64,000 bases of DNA from Scylla paramamosain (taxonomy: Eukaryota; Arthropoda; Malacostraca; Decapoda; Portunidae), in NCBI RefSeq assembly GCF_035594125.1, contig NC_087178.1:9785001-9849000 (forward strand). The letters run 5' to 3'. The notes beneath the pieces are model-generated. The model saw only the letters and a list, made by a program, of their open reading frames with translations, was not told where the DNA came from and made no database searches. This document shows, piece by piece, positions 51,274 to 63,600 of the stretch (positions are counted from its first letter, which is position 1; each line of letters starts with the position of its first letter). The position numbers and the translations under genes are program-made.

Positions 51274-54200
51274 CCCACAAATAACACTCTTTATAGAGAG
51301 AGAGAAAAAAAATTTCGTTATTCATCTTCATAGGTACCGAGATGGCAAAATTCTGGCAAAATTAATGGAAATAAAAAAAAAATATATATATAAAAAAATA
51401 ATTTTAGCTTTTTTCCGGAGTTATGTACAAACCCTGAAGTGTATGCAAATCCACCTATATGGGGAAATTACACGACTTTACCAGAAACCTGTCTTTTGAG
51501 TGTTTTTCAGCAATTTCAACAATATTACTGAAAACGTGTCTTTTCAGTGATTTACGTAGAAAAACGCTAAAACGGATGTAAACTAACCAATATGAAGAAA
51601 TAGAATAACATTACCAAAAAGATATATTTTTATGTGTTTTGAGCTTGTTAACTACAAAAAACGCAAAAATGGATGGAAAGCACTTTATATTGGCGAAGAA
51701 AAGGACATTACGTGAAACGTGTATGAGTGTTTTATAGTTTGACAAGAACCACAAGGTAAAAAGCTCAAAAACTCGTGTACATAAAGAAGTTTCTTACATA
51801 CCAAAAAGCTGAAACTCATGAATAACACTTTTAATTTTAAAACAGAAATACCTTACCAAATGTGTGTAGAAGAAAAGTTTCTTACATACCAAAATGCTGG
51901 AACTCATGAATAACACTTTTAATTAAGAAATAGAACAACCTTACTAAATGCCTCTATTTTGAGTTTTTTTCACATTCTTAGTTACCAAAACCCCAAATTC
52001 CATGCAAAACTAGCTTTATGTGGGAAAAAAATGATATTACCAGAAAAGTGTCTTTTGAGTGTTTTTGAGCGTGTTAGGCAATAAAGCACTAAAAAGCAGG
52101 GTAATCACATTACATGGGAATAAAAACAACTCATTACTTACCAAAACGCTAAAACGCATGCAAAATTCCTTTTATGGAGAAACAGAATAAAATTACCAAA
52201 AACATAAATTTTGAGGGTTTTCATCATGTTATCTATAATAACGCTTAAATACATACAAAGAACCTTAAGTTTGCGAAACGAAAGGACATTACGAGAAATG
52301 TGTATTATAAGTGTTTTTAAGTTGCTTAAGTACCAAAAAGTTAAAACCCACAAATAACACTTTATTTAGAAACAAAGTAAAAAAATAAAAAAATAGGATT
52401 TTTTTTTTTTGTTATTCATCTTCATAGGTACCGAGATGTCAAAATTCTGAGAAAATTCAGGGCTATTATATGATAAAAGAAAATTATTAAAAAAGTTAAT
52501 TTTAGCTTTTTTTCGGACTGTTATATACCAAACCATAAAGTGCATCCAAAGACTCCTATATGAGGAAATTAAACGACCTTACCAGAAATCTGTTTTTTGA
52601 GTGTTTTTCAGCATGTTAGGCACCAAAACGATAAATAATAAGGAACTCACTCTATATGAGAATCCAAAACAAAATTGCTCAAAACGTGTCTTTTCAGTGT
52701 TTTACGTAGAAAAACGCTAAAACGGATTGAAACCAACCAATATCAAGAAATAGAAAATCATTACCAAAAAGGTATATTTTGAGTGTTTTTGAGCTTGTTA
52801 CCTACAAAAAGCGGGAAAATTGATGCAAAGCACTCTATATTAGAAAAGAAAAGGACTTTGCAAGAAAAGTGTATAATGAGTTTTTATAGTGCAAACGAAC
52901 CAATATGCAAAAAACACAAAAACTCGTGGATATGGAGTAGGTTCCTAGATACCAAAATGCTGAAACTCATAAATAACACTCTTAATTGAGAAACAGAACA
53001 ACCTTACTAAATGCGTGTATTTTGAGTGCTTTTCACATTCTTAGTTACCAAAAATCCCAAATTGCATGCAAAACCACCTTTATGTGAGAAAAAAATGACA
53101 TTTCCAGAAAAGTGTCTTTTAAGTGTGAGAGACAATAAAGCGTGAGAGACAATAAAGCACTAAAAAGCAGGGCAATCATATTACATTGGAATAACACCAA
53201 TTTATACCAAAAACTTGCCTTTAAGTGTTTTTGAGCTCCTTATATAACAAACCGCTAAAACGCATGCAAAACAAACTTTATGGAGAAACAGAATAACATT
53301 ACCAAAAACATGTATTTTGAGTGTTTTCGATCATGTTATCTATAAAAACGCTTAAATACATGCAAAGAACATTATGTTTGGGAAACAAAAGGACATTACG
53401 AGAAACGTGTATTATGAGTGTTTTTTAAGTTCCTTAAGTACCAAAAAGCTAAAACCCACAATAGCACTCTTTATTTAGAAAATAAAAAATAAAAAAATAA
53501 AAAAAATAGGATTTTTTTTTTTTGTTATTCATCTTCATAGGTACCGAGATGACAAAATTCTGGGAAAAGTCAGGGCAATCATATGATAAAACAATATTAT
53601 CAAAAAGTTAATTTCAGCTTATATTTTTTTCGGACTGCTATGTACCAAACCCTAAAGTGCATGCAAAGCCTCCTATATAAATAAATTAAACAACCTTACA
53701 AGAAATCTGTGTTTTGAGTGTTTTTTAGCATGTTAGGCACCAAAACGATAAATAATAAGGAACTCACTCTATATGGGAATCCAAAACAATGTTACTGAAA
53801 ACGTGTCTTCTCAGTGTTTTACGTAGAAAAACGGTAAAACGGATGCAAAGCAACGAATATCAAGAAATAGAAAAACATTACTAAAAACGTATATTTTGAG
53901 TGTTTTTGAGCTTGTTACCTACAAAAAACGCGAAAATTGATGCAAAGCATTCTATATTGGGAATGAAAAGGACATTGCAAGAAAAGTGCATAATGAGTGT
54001 TTTATAGTTCAAAAGAACCACAAGGCAAAAAACGCAAAATCTCGTGTATATGGAGAGGTTTCCTAGATACCAAAATGCTAAAACTCATATATAACACTCT
54101 TAATTGAAAAACCGAACAACCTTACTAAATGCATGTATTTTCAGTGCTTTTAACATTCTTAGTTACCAAAACCCCAAATTCCATGCGAAAATCGATTGTG

Positions 54201-55477
54201 GGAAAAAAAAAATGACTTTACTATTAAAGTGTCTTTTGAGTATTTTTGAGCATGATAGGCAATAAAGCACTAAAAAGGAGGGCAATAACATTATATTGGA
54301 GTAAAACATATTTTTACCAAGAACTTGCCTTTAAGTGTTTTTGAGGTCCTTATATACCAGAACACTAAAACGCATGGAAAACAAACTTTATAGTGAAACA
54401 GAATAAAATTACTAAAAACATGTATTTTGAGTGTTTTTGATCATGTTACCAATAAAAACGCTTAGATACATGCAAAGAACCCTAATTTTGGGAAACGAAA
54501 GGACATTACGAGAAACGTGTATTATGAGTGTTTTTAAGTTCCTTTAGTACCAAAAAAGCTAAAACCCAGAAATAAAACTCTTTATAGAGAAAAAAAAAAC
54601 AAAATAAAGTATATATTTTTTTATTTTTGTTATTCATCTTCATAGGTACTAAGATGTCAAATTTCTGGCAAAATTCTTTGGGAATCGAAAAAAAATTACT
54701 GAAAACGTGTCTTTTTGGTGTTTTACGTAGAAAAACGCTAAAACAGATGAAAACCAACCAATATGATGAAATACAATAACAGAACCAAAGAGGTATATTT
54801 TTAGTGTTTTTGAGCTTGTTACCAACAAAAAAAGCGAAAAAGGATGCAAAGCAGTACGTATTGGGAAAGAAAAGGACATTACGAGAAACATGTATAATGA
54901 GTGTCTTATTATTTTCGGGCAAAAGAACTTTTCGTTCACAAGAACCACAAGGCAAAAAACGCAAAAACTCGTGTATATAAAGAAGTTTCTTAGATACCAA
55001 AATGCTGAAACTCATGAATAACAATCTTAATTGAGAAACAGAACAACATTACCAAATGCATGTATTTTGAGAGTTTTTTCACATTCTTCGCAAAACCCTA
55101 AATAGCATGCGAAATTAGTTTTATGTGGGAAAAAATGACATTACCAAAAGTATCTTTTCAGTGTTTTTGAGCGTGTTAGGCAATAAAGCACTGAAAAGCA
55201 GGGCAATCATATTACAATGGAATAAAACTAACTTTTACCAAGAACTTGCCTTCAAATGTTTTCCAGCTCCTTACATACCAAAGCGCTAAAACGCATGTAA
55301 AACACTCCTTTATGGAGAAGCAGAATAACATTATCAAAAACAAGTGTTTTGAGTGTTTTTTATCATGTTACCTATAAAAACGCTTAAATACATGCAAAGA
55401 TCCCCATATTTGGGAAACGAAAGGACATTACGAGAAATGTGTATTATGAATATTTTTAAGTTCCTTAAGTACCAAAA
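51274..55477 (+). repeat. Superunit C, forward decamer block 1
   Basis: Homologue of 11618-15801 and 29762-33979. It has a private 17-bp tandem duplication at 53125-53158. No gene is seen. Confidence 0.8.
53125..53158 (+). repeat. Private 17-bp tandem duplication in an E2 monomer
   Basis: gtgagagacaataaagc occurs twice head to tail (53125-53141 and 53142-53158). B has a single copy preceded by tttttcagc, which is missing here. The change replaced about 9 bp with a second copy, as expected from a local template switch. Confidence 0.88.
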
Positions 55478-55747
55478 CGTTTTTTGTAGGAAACAAGCAC
55501 ACAGACACTTATAATATACATTTTTGGTAATGTTTTTCTGCTTCTTGATATTGATTAGTTTGTATCATTTTTAGCGTTTTTCTACGTAAAACACTGAGAA
55601 GAAACGTTTTCAGTAATTTTCTTTTGGATTCCCACTTAGAGTGAGTTCCTTATTATTTATCGTTTTGGTGCCTAATATGCTGAAAAACACTCAGAAGACA
55701 TATTTCTTGTAAGGTCTTTAATTTTCTCATATGGGAGGCTTTGCATG
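55478..55747 (-). repeat. Superunit C, inverted block
   Basis: Homologue of 15802-16069 and 33980-34249 with the same two transitions, again about 90 bp left of the retrotransposon. No gene is seen. Confidence 0.82.
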
Positions 55748-55837
55748 TCTTTTCAGTGTTTGTGAGCGTGTTACGCAATAAAGCCCTAAAAGCCAGGGCA
55801 ATCACATTACATGGGAATAAAACCAAATTATACCAAG

Positions 55838-55849
55838 AACTTGCCTTTA
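55838..55849 (+). repeat. Left target-site duplication (copy C)
   Basis: aacttgccttta, the same 12 bases and flanks as in copy B, showing that the insertion is shared by descent. Confidence 0.92.
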
Positions 55850-57648
55850 CCGCGACGGTTCATGGGCCTACTCCACATGAACAAGGAACTGTGTAACTTT
55901 GAAGAAGTGTCGCGGCTTACCCTAACCTGCAAGCTTGCCCGGGGACTAGTAGGAGATTCCCTGTAACCAGTTGGGGGCAATAAGCAGCAGGAAAGGACTA
56001 ATTAACAGAGATTGAAGAAAGATGGAGAGAATACTTCCAAGAACTTCTAAATGTGGAGGATGTGGAAGTGGATGAAGAGCGGAATCTAGATATACAGGAA
56101 GAACAAGGAGAGAACCCAAATGAGATCAATATAGAGGAAGTGAAGGAGGCACTAAAGAAGATGAGAAGCGGCAAAGCCCCGGGGGACGACGAGCTCCCTA
56201 TAGAGCTATTTAAAGCTGCTGGGGAAGAATGTGTAGAGTGGATGAGGTACATTTTCAGTAATGCGTGGAAAGAGGAGAAAGTGCCCCATGACTGGCACAA
56301 AGCAATAGTATGTCCAATATATAAGAAAGGCAGTAAAACAGATTGTGCAAATTATAGAGGTATATCCCTGTTATCTCATGTTGGAAAATTGTATGAAAGA
56401 ATAGTTGAGAAAAGATTAAGAACCTGTGTCGAGGAGAAACTAGGAATATGGCAGTATGGTTTCAGGCCCAATAGGAGCACGACAGATCTAGTGTTCACTT
56501 TAAAGATGATAATGGAGAAGAGTTGGGAGTGGAGCATTGATAAATATGTGGCTTTTATAGATCTGGAAAAAGCCTTTGATAGAATTAGAAGAGATTGCTT
56601 GTGGAGAGTCTTACAACATCAAGACTACGGCATAAACTCTAAACTGATACGAGTAATTAAGAGTATATATAAGAACACGGAGAGCAGAGTCAAGAACAGA
56701 GAGCTGGAGAGTGAATGGTTTAGCATTAAGACAGGAGTGAGACAAGGGGGAGTGCTCTCTCCTTTGCTATTCATTATATACATGGACAGATGCCTGAAGG
56801 AAGTGTGTGTAAGGGAGGATAAAGAGATCACGCTGGCCTATGCAGACGATGTCGCTGTCGTGACAGGAAGCCAACAAGATCTTCAAGAGGCCATGACAAG
56901 ATGGAATGATGTCTTAAATAGGGAAGGAATGAGAATGAACAAACAAAAAACAGAAATAATGAAAGTTGGCAGAATAAAGGAGGAATGTAATATTTACATA
57001 GAAAACGTTAAACTGAAGCAGACCGACAAATTTTGTTATCTGGGAGTACTTTTCGACGAGGAAAACAGACAGAATATAGAAATTTTAAATAGAATACAGA
57101 AGTACAATGCAAATGTCAGTGCATTGTATCCCATACTTAAAGATAAGAATATTCCAACAAAAGCTAAAACCATAATATTTACAACAATACTAAGACCAGT
57201 ACTTCTATATGGGTCAGAAACTTGGACACTGACAACAAGAACATCTTCACAAATACAAGCAGCAGAAATGAGAGTTCTGAGAATGATCCGAGGTGTGACC
57301 AGACTTGATAGAATTAGAAATGAAGAAACCAGAGAGAGATTAGGGATAACATCTATACTGAGGATAATTGAAAAGAACAAATTGAGATGGTATGGACATG
57401 TCCGAAGAATGGAAGATACAAGATACGCAAGGAAGTTTCTGGAATGGGTTCCTCTAGGCAGGAGGCCGGTGGGACGACCTAGGAAGCGATGGATGCAGGG
57501 AGTTGAAGAAGCTACTGAACGAAGAGGAAGAAATCTACAAGAAATAACCAGAGATGAGGATTTCATGGATAGAGACCTTTGGAGAAGATTCGTAGAGGCC
57601 GGACACTGACAGGCATTGCCTACCTTGCGTCTGGTGAGAAAGGTGAGA
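55850..57648 (+). mobile_element. RTE-like retrotransposon with 1,420-bp internal deletion (1,799 bp)
   Basis: Same insertion as 34352-37570. The first 159 bases (55850-56008) match the 5' end of copy B, then the sequence jumps at 56008/56009 to the equivalent of 35931. Lengths agree exactly: 3,219 minus 1,420 is 1,799. The junction shares only a single G between the two sides. Lost are the rest of the leader, all of the endonuclease and the start of the linker. I noticed about six base differences from B in the shared part. Both ends and both target duplications are kept, so this is a later deletion, not 5' truncation at insertion. Confidence 0.9.
56002..57609 (+). pseudogene. Reverse transcriptase remnant of copy C
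   Basis: The frame of the copy B reverse transcriptase is open here from 56002, just after a TAA at 55999-56001, to the TGA at 57607-57609. The first in-frame ATG is at 56161, right before the KAPGDDELPIE finger motif. All core motifs are kept: AFIDLEKAFD, GVRQGGVLSP, YADD, FCYLGVLFD and the C-terminal WYGHVRRM and GRPRKRW. The endonuclease is absent, so the copy cannot be autonomous. It has Pro at the position where copy B has Leu (B residue 143). The other coding differences that I noticed are silent. Confidence 0.86.
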
Positions 57649-57660
57649 AACTTGCCTTTA
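57649..57660 (+). repeat. Right target-site duplication (copy C)
   Basis: aacttgccttta immediately after the element end (aaaggtgaga), followed by agtgtttttgagctc as in A and B. Confidence 0.92.
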
Positions 57661-60600
57661 AGTGTTTTTGAGCTCGTTACATACCAAAACGCTAAAACGC
57701 ATGCAAAATACATTTTATGGAGAAACAGAATAACATTACCAAATACATGTAATTTGAGTGTTTTTTTTTATCATTTTATGTATAAAAACGCTTAAACACA
57801 TACAAAGAACCTTATGTTTGGGAAACGAAAGAACATTACGAAAAACGTGTATTATGAGTGATTTTTAAGTTCCTTCGGTACCAAAAAGCTAAAACCCACA
57901 AATAACACTCTTTAGAAAAATAAATAAATAACAAAAAATTGGGATTCTTTTTTTTTTGGTTATTCATCTTCATAGGTACCGAGATGCTAAAATTCTGCCA
58001 AAATTCACGGAATTTATGTGGAAAAAAGAATATTATTATAGAAGTTAATTATAGCTTTTTTTTCGGATTGTTATGTACCAAACCCTAAAGTGCATACAAA
58101 GCCACCTATATAAGGAAGTTAAAGGACTTTACCAGAAACCTGTCTTTTCAGTGTTTTTCAGCATGTTAGGCACCAAAACGATAAATAATATGGAAGTCAG
58201 TCAATATGTAAATCGAAAAGAAAATTACTGAAAACGTGTCTTTTCAGTGTTTTACGTAGAAAAACGCTAAAGAGGATACAAACCATCCTATATGAAGAAA
58301 TAGAATAACATTACCAAAAAGATATATTTTGAATGTTTTTGAGCTTGTTACCTACAAAAAATGCAAAAATGTATGTAAAGCACTCTATATTAGGAAACAA
58401 AAGGACATTAGGAGAAACGTGTATAATGAGTGTTTTATAGTTTTAAAAGAATGACAAGGCAATAAACGCAAAAAACTCGTGTATATAGAGAAATTTCTTA
58501 AATACCAAAATGAATAAATGCATGAATAACACTTTTTTTTTTAGATAAACAGAACTACCTTACCAAATTGCGTATTTTGAGTATTTTTTACATTCTTAGT
58601 TACGAAAATGCCAAATTACATGCGAAACTACCATCATTTGGGAAAAAAAATGACATTACCAGAAAAGTGTCTTTTGAGTGTTTTTCAGCGTGATATGCAA
58701 GAAAGCACTAAAAAGCAGAACGATCACATTACATGGGAATAAAACCAACTTTTACGAAGAATTTGCCTTTAAGTGTCTATTAACCCCTTATATACCAAAC
58801 CGCTAAAAGATTTTGCCAATATGTGTTTTTGAGCTCCTTACATACCAAACTGCTAAAACGCATGCAAAACAAACTTTATGGAAAAACAGAATAACATTAC
58901 CAAAAACATGTATTTTGAGTGTTTTTGATCATGTTATCTATAAAAACGCTAAAATACATGCAAAGAACATTATGTTTGGGAACCAAAAGGACATTACGAG
59001 AAACGTGTATTATGAGTGTTTTTTTAAGTTCCTTAAGTAGCAAAAAGGTAAAACCCACAAATAACACTATTTATTTAGAAAATAAAAAAATAAAAAAAAA
59101 TTAAATAAACAGGATTTTTTTTTTAATTCATATTCATAGGTACCGACATGCCAAAATTCTGGGAAAATTCAGGGCAATTATGTGATAAAAGAATATTATC
59201 CAAAAATTTAATATCAGCTTTTTTTTCGAACTGTTATCTACCAAACCCTAAAGTGCATGCAAAGCCTCCTATATGAGGAAATTAAACGACCTTAAAAGAA
59301 GTCTGTCTTTTGAGTGTTTTTCAGAATTTTAGTCACCAAAAATAAGTAACTCACTTTATATGGGAATCCAAAACAAAACTACTGAAAACGTGTCTTTTCA
59401 GTGATTTACGTAGAAAAACACTAAAACGGATGCAAACCAACCAATATAAAAAAAATAGAAAAACATTACCAAAAATGTATATTTTGAGTGTTTTTGAGCT
59501 TGTTACCTACAAAAAACGCGAAAATTGATGCAAAGCACTCTATATTAGGAAATAAAAAGGACATTGCAAGAAAAGTGTATAATGAGTGTTTTATAGTTCA
59601 AAAGAACAAAAAGGCAAAAAACGCAAAAAGATGTGGATATGGAGAAGTTCCCTAGATACGAAAATGCCAAACTCATGAATAACATTCCTAATTGAGAAAC
59701 AGAACAACCTTACTAAATGCGTGTATTTTGAGAGCTTTTTACATTTTTAGTTACCAAAACCCCAAATTGCATGCGAAACCAGCTTTATGTGAAAAAAAAT
59801 GACATTACCAGAAAAATGTCTTATGAGTGTTTTTGAGCATGATAGCCAATAAAGCACTAAAAAGCAGGGCAATCACATTACATTTGAATAAAGCCAATTT
59901 TTATCCTTTAAGTGTTTTTGAGCTCCTTATATACTAAACCGCTAAAACGCATGCAAAACAAACTTTATGGATAAACAGAATGAAATTACCAAAAGCATGT
60001 ATTTTCAGTGTTTTTGATCATGTTATCTATAAAAACGCTTAAATACATGAAAAGAACCTTATGTTTGGGAAACAAAAGGACATTACGAGAAACGTATATT
60101 ATGGGTGTTTTTAAGTTTGTTAAGTACCAAAAACCTAAAACCCACTCTTTATTTAGGAAAAATAAATAAATAAATATAAAAATAAAAAAAATAAAAAAAT
60201 TTTTTTTTGTTATTCATCTTCATAGGTACCGAAATGCCATAATTCTGGGAAAATTCAAGACAATTATATGATAAGAGAATATTATCAAAAAAGTTGATTT
60301 TAGCTTTTTTTTTCGGACTGTTATGTACCAAACCCTAAACTGCATGCAAAGCCTTTTATATAAGGAAATTAAACGACCTTACCAGAAATCTATCTTTTGA
60401 GTGTTTTTCAGCATGTTAGGTACCAAAATGATAAATAATAAGGAACTCACTTTATATGGGAATCCAAAACAAAATCATTGAAAACGTGTCTTCCCAGTGT
60501 TTTACGTAGAAAAACGCTAAAATGGGTGCAAACCAACCAATATCAAGAAATAGAAAAAACATTACCAAAAAGGTATATTTTGAGTGTTTTTGAGCTTGTT

Positions 60601-63600
60601 ACCTACAAAAAAAAAAAAAAAAAAACGCTAAAATTGATACAAAGCACTCTACATTGGGATACAAAGGGACATTGCGAGAAAAGTGTATAATGAGTGTATT
60701 ATAGTTCAAAAGAACAACAAGGCAAAAAACGCAAAAACTCGTGTATATGGAGAAGTTTCCTAGATACCAAAATGCTGAAACTCATGAATAACACACTTAA
60801 TTGAGAAACAGAACAACCTTACCAAATTCGTTTATTTTGAGTGTTTTTCATATTCTTAGTTACCAAAAACCCAAATTTCATGCACAACCAGATTTAAGTG
60901 GGAAAATATAACATTTCCAGAAAAATGTCTTTTGAGTGTTTTTGAGCGTGATAGGCAATAAAGCACTAAAAACCAGGGCAATCACTTTTCATTGGAATAA
61001 ACCCAATTTTTACCAAGAACTTGCCTTTAAATGTTTTTGAGCTCCTTATATACCAAACCACTAAAATGCATGCAAAACAACCTTTATGGAGAAACAGAAT
61101 AACATTACCAAAAACATGTAGTTTGGGTGTTTTTTATCATATTATCTATAAAAAAGCTTAAATACATGGAAAGAACATTATGTTTGGGAAACAAAAGGAC
61201 ATTATGAGAAACGTGTATTATGAGTGTTTTTTTTTTAAGTTCCTTAAGTACCAAAAAGCTGAAACCCACAAATAACACTCTTTATTTAGAAAAAAAAAAA
61301 TAGAATTTTTCTCTTCCATCTTCATAGGTACCGAGATGCCAAAATTTTGGGAAAATTCAGGAAAATTATATGAACAAAATAATATTATCAAAAAAGTTAA
61401 TTTTAGCTTTTTTTTTCGGACTGTTATGTACCAAACCCTAAAGTGCATGGAAAACCTCCTATATGAGGAAATTAAACGAACTTAACAGATATCTGTCTTT
61501 TGAGTGTTTTTCAGCATGTTAGGCACCAAAACGATAAATAATAAGGAACTCACTCTATATGGGAATCCAAAACAAAGTTACTGAAAATGTATCTTCTTAG
61601 TGTTTTACGTAGAAAAACGCAAAAAACTTGTGTATATAAAGAAGTTTCTTAGATACCAAAATGCTGAAACTCATGAATAACAATCTTAATTGAGAAACAG
61701 AACAACCTAAGCAAATGCCTGTATTTTGAGTGTTTTTCATATTCCCAGTTAGCAATACCCAAAATAGCATGCGAAACTAGCTTTATGAGGGAAAAAAATG
61801 ACATTAACAGAAGTGTCTTTTAATTGTTTTTTTTTAGCGTGTTAGGCAATGAAGTACTAAAAAGCAGGGCAATCACATTACATGGGAATACATCCAACTT
61901 TTACCAAGATTTTGCCAATATGTATTTTTGAGCTCCTTACATACCAAACCGCTAAAACGCATGGAAAACAAACTTTATGGAGAAACAGAATAACATTACC
62001 AAAAACATGTATTTTGAGTGTTTTTGATAATCTTATCTATAAAAACGCTTAAATACATGCAAAGAACCTTACGTTTGGGAAACAAGGACATTACGAGAAA
62101 CGTGAATTATGAGTGTTTTTAAGTTCCTTGACTACTAAAAATCTAAAACCCACAAATAACACTCGTTATGTAGAAAAAAATAAAAAATAAAAAAAATAAA
62201 TAAAGAAAAGGATTTTCTTTTCTTTTTTTTTTGTTATTCAACTTCATAGGTAACGAGATGCCAAAATTCTGGGAAAAATTAGGGCAATTATATGATAAGA
62301 GAATATTATCAAAAAAAGTTGATAATAGCTTTTTTTCGGACTGTTATGTACGAAACACCAAAGTCCATGCAAAGCCTCCTATATGAGGAAATTAAATGAC
62401 CTTACCAGAATTCTGTGTTTTGAGTGTTTTTCAGCATGTTAGGCACCAAAACGATAAATAAAAAGGAACTCACTCTATATGGCAAACCAAAACAAAATTA
62501 CTGAAAACGTGTCTTCTCATTGTTTTACGTAGAAAAACGCTAAAACGGCTGCAAACCAATCAATATCAAGAAGTAGAAAAACATTACCAAAAAGGTATAT
62601 TTTGAGTGTTTTTGAGCTTGTTACCTACAAAAAAAAACGCGAAAATTGATACAAAGCACTCTATATTGGGAAACAAAGGACATTGCGAGAAAAGTGTATA
62701 ATGAATGTTTTATAATTTAAAAGAGCCACAAGGCAAAAAACGCAAAAACTCGTGTATATGGAGAAGTTTCCTATATACCAAAATGCTGAAACTCATGAAT
62801 AACACTCTTAATTGAGAAACAGAACAACTTTACTAAATGCGTGTATTTTGAATGCTTTTCACATTCTTAGTTACCAAAATCCCAAATTGCATGCCCAACC
62901 AGCTTTATGTGGGAAAAATATGACATTACCAGAAAAGTGTCTTTTAAGTGTTTTTTGAGCGTGATAGGCAATAAAGCACTAAAAAGCAGGGGAATCACTT
63001 TACATGGCAATAAAATCAATTTTTACCAAGAACTTGCCTTTAAGTGTTTTGAGCTCCTTAGATACCAAAACGCTAAAACGCATGCAAAACACACTTTATG
63101 GAGAAAGAGAATAGCATTACCAAAAACATATATTTTGAGTGTTTTTGATCATGTTACCAATAAAAACGCTTAAATACATGCAAAGAACCCTATTTTTGGG
63201 AAATGAAAGGACATTGCGAGAAACGTGTATTACGAGTGTTTTTAAGATCATTATTTACCAAAAAGCTAAAAGCCACAAATAACACTCTTTATTGAGAAAA
63301 AATAAATAAATAAAAAAAATACGATATTTTTTTCTTTCTTTTACATCTTCACAGGTATCTAGATGCCAAAATTTGGGCAAAATTCATTAAATTATGAGTT
63401 AATTATCAAAAAAATTTAATTTAGGTTTTTTTTTTTCGTACTGTTATGTACGAAACCCTAAAGTGCATGCAAAGCCACCTATATGGGGAAATTAAACGTC
63501 TTTGCCAGAAAACTGTCTTATGAGTGTTTTTCAGCTTTTTAGGCACCATAACCGTAAATAACATGCAAGTCACTCTATATGGGAATCTAAAACAAAATTT

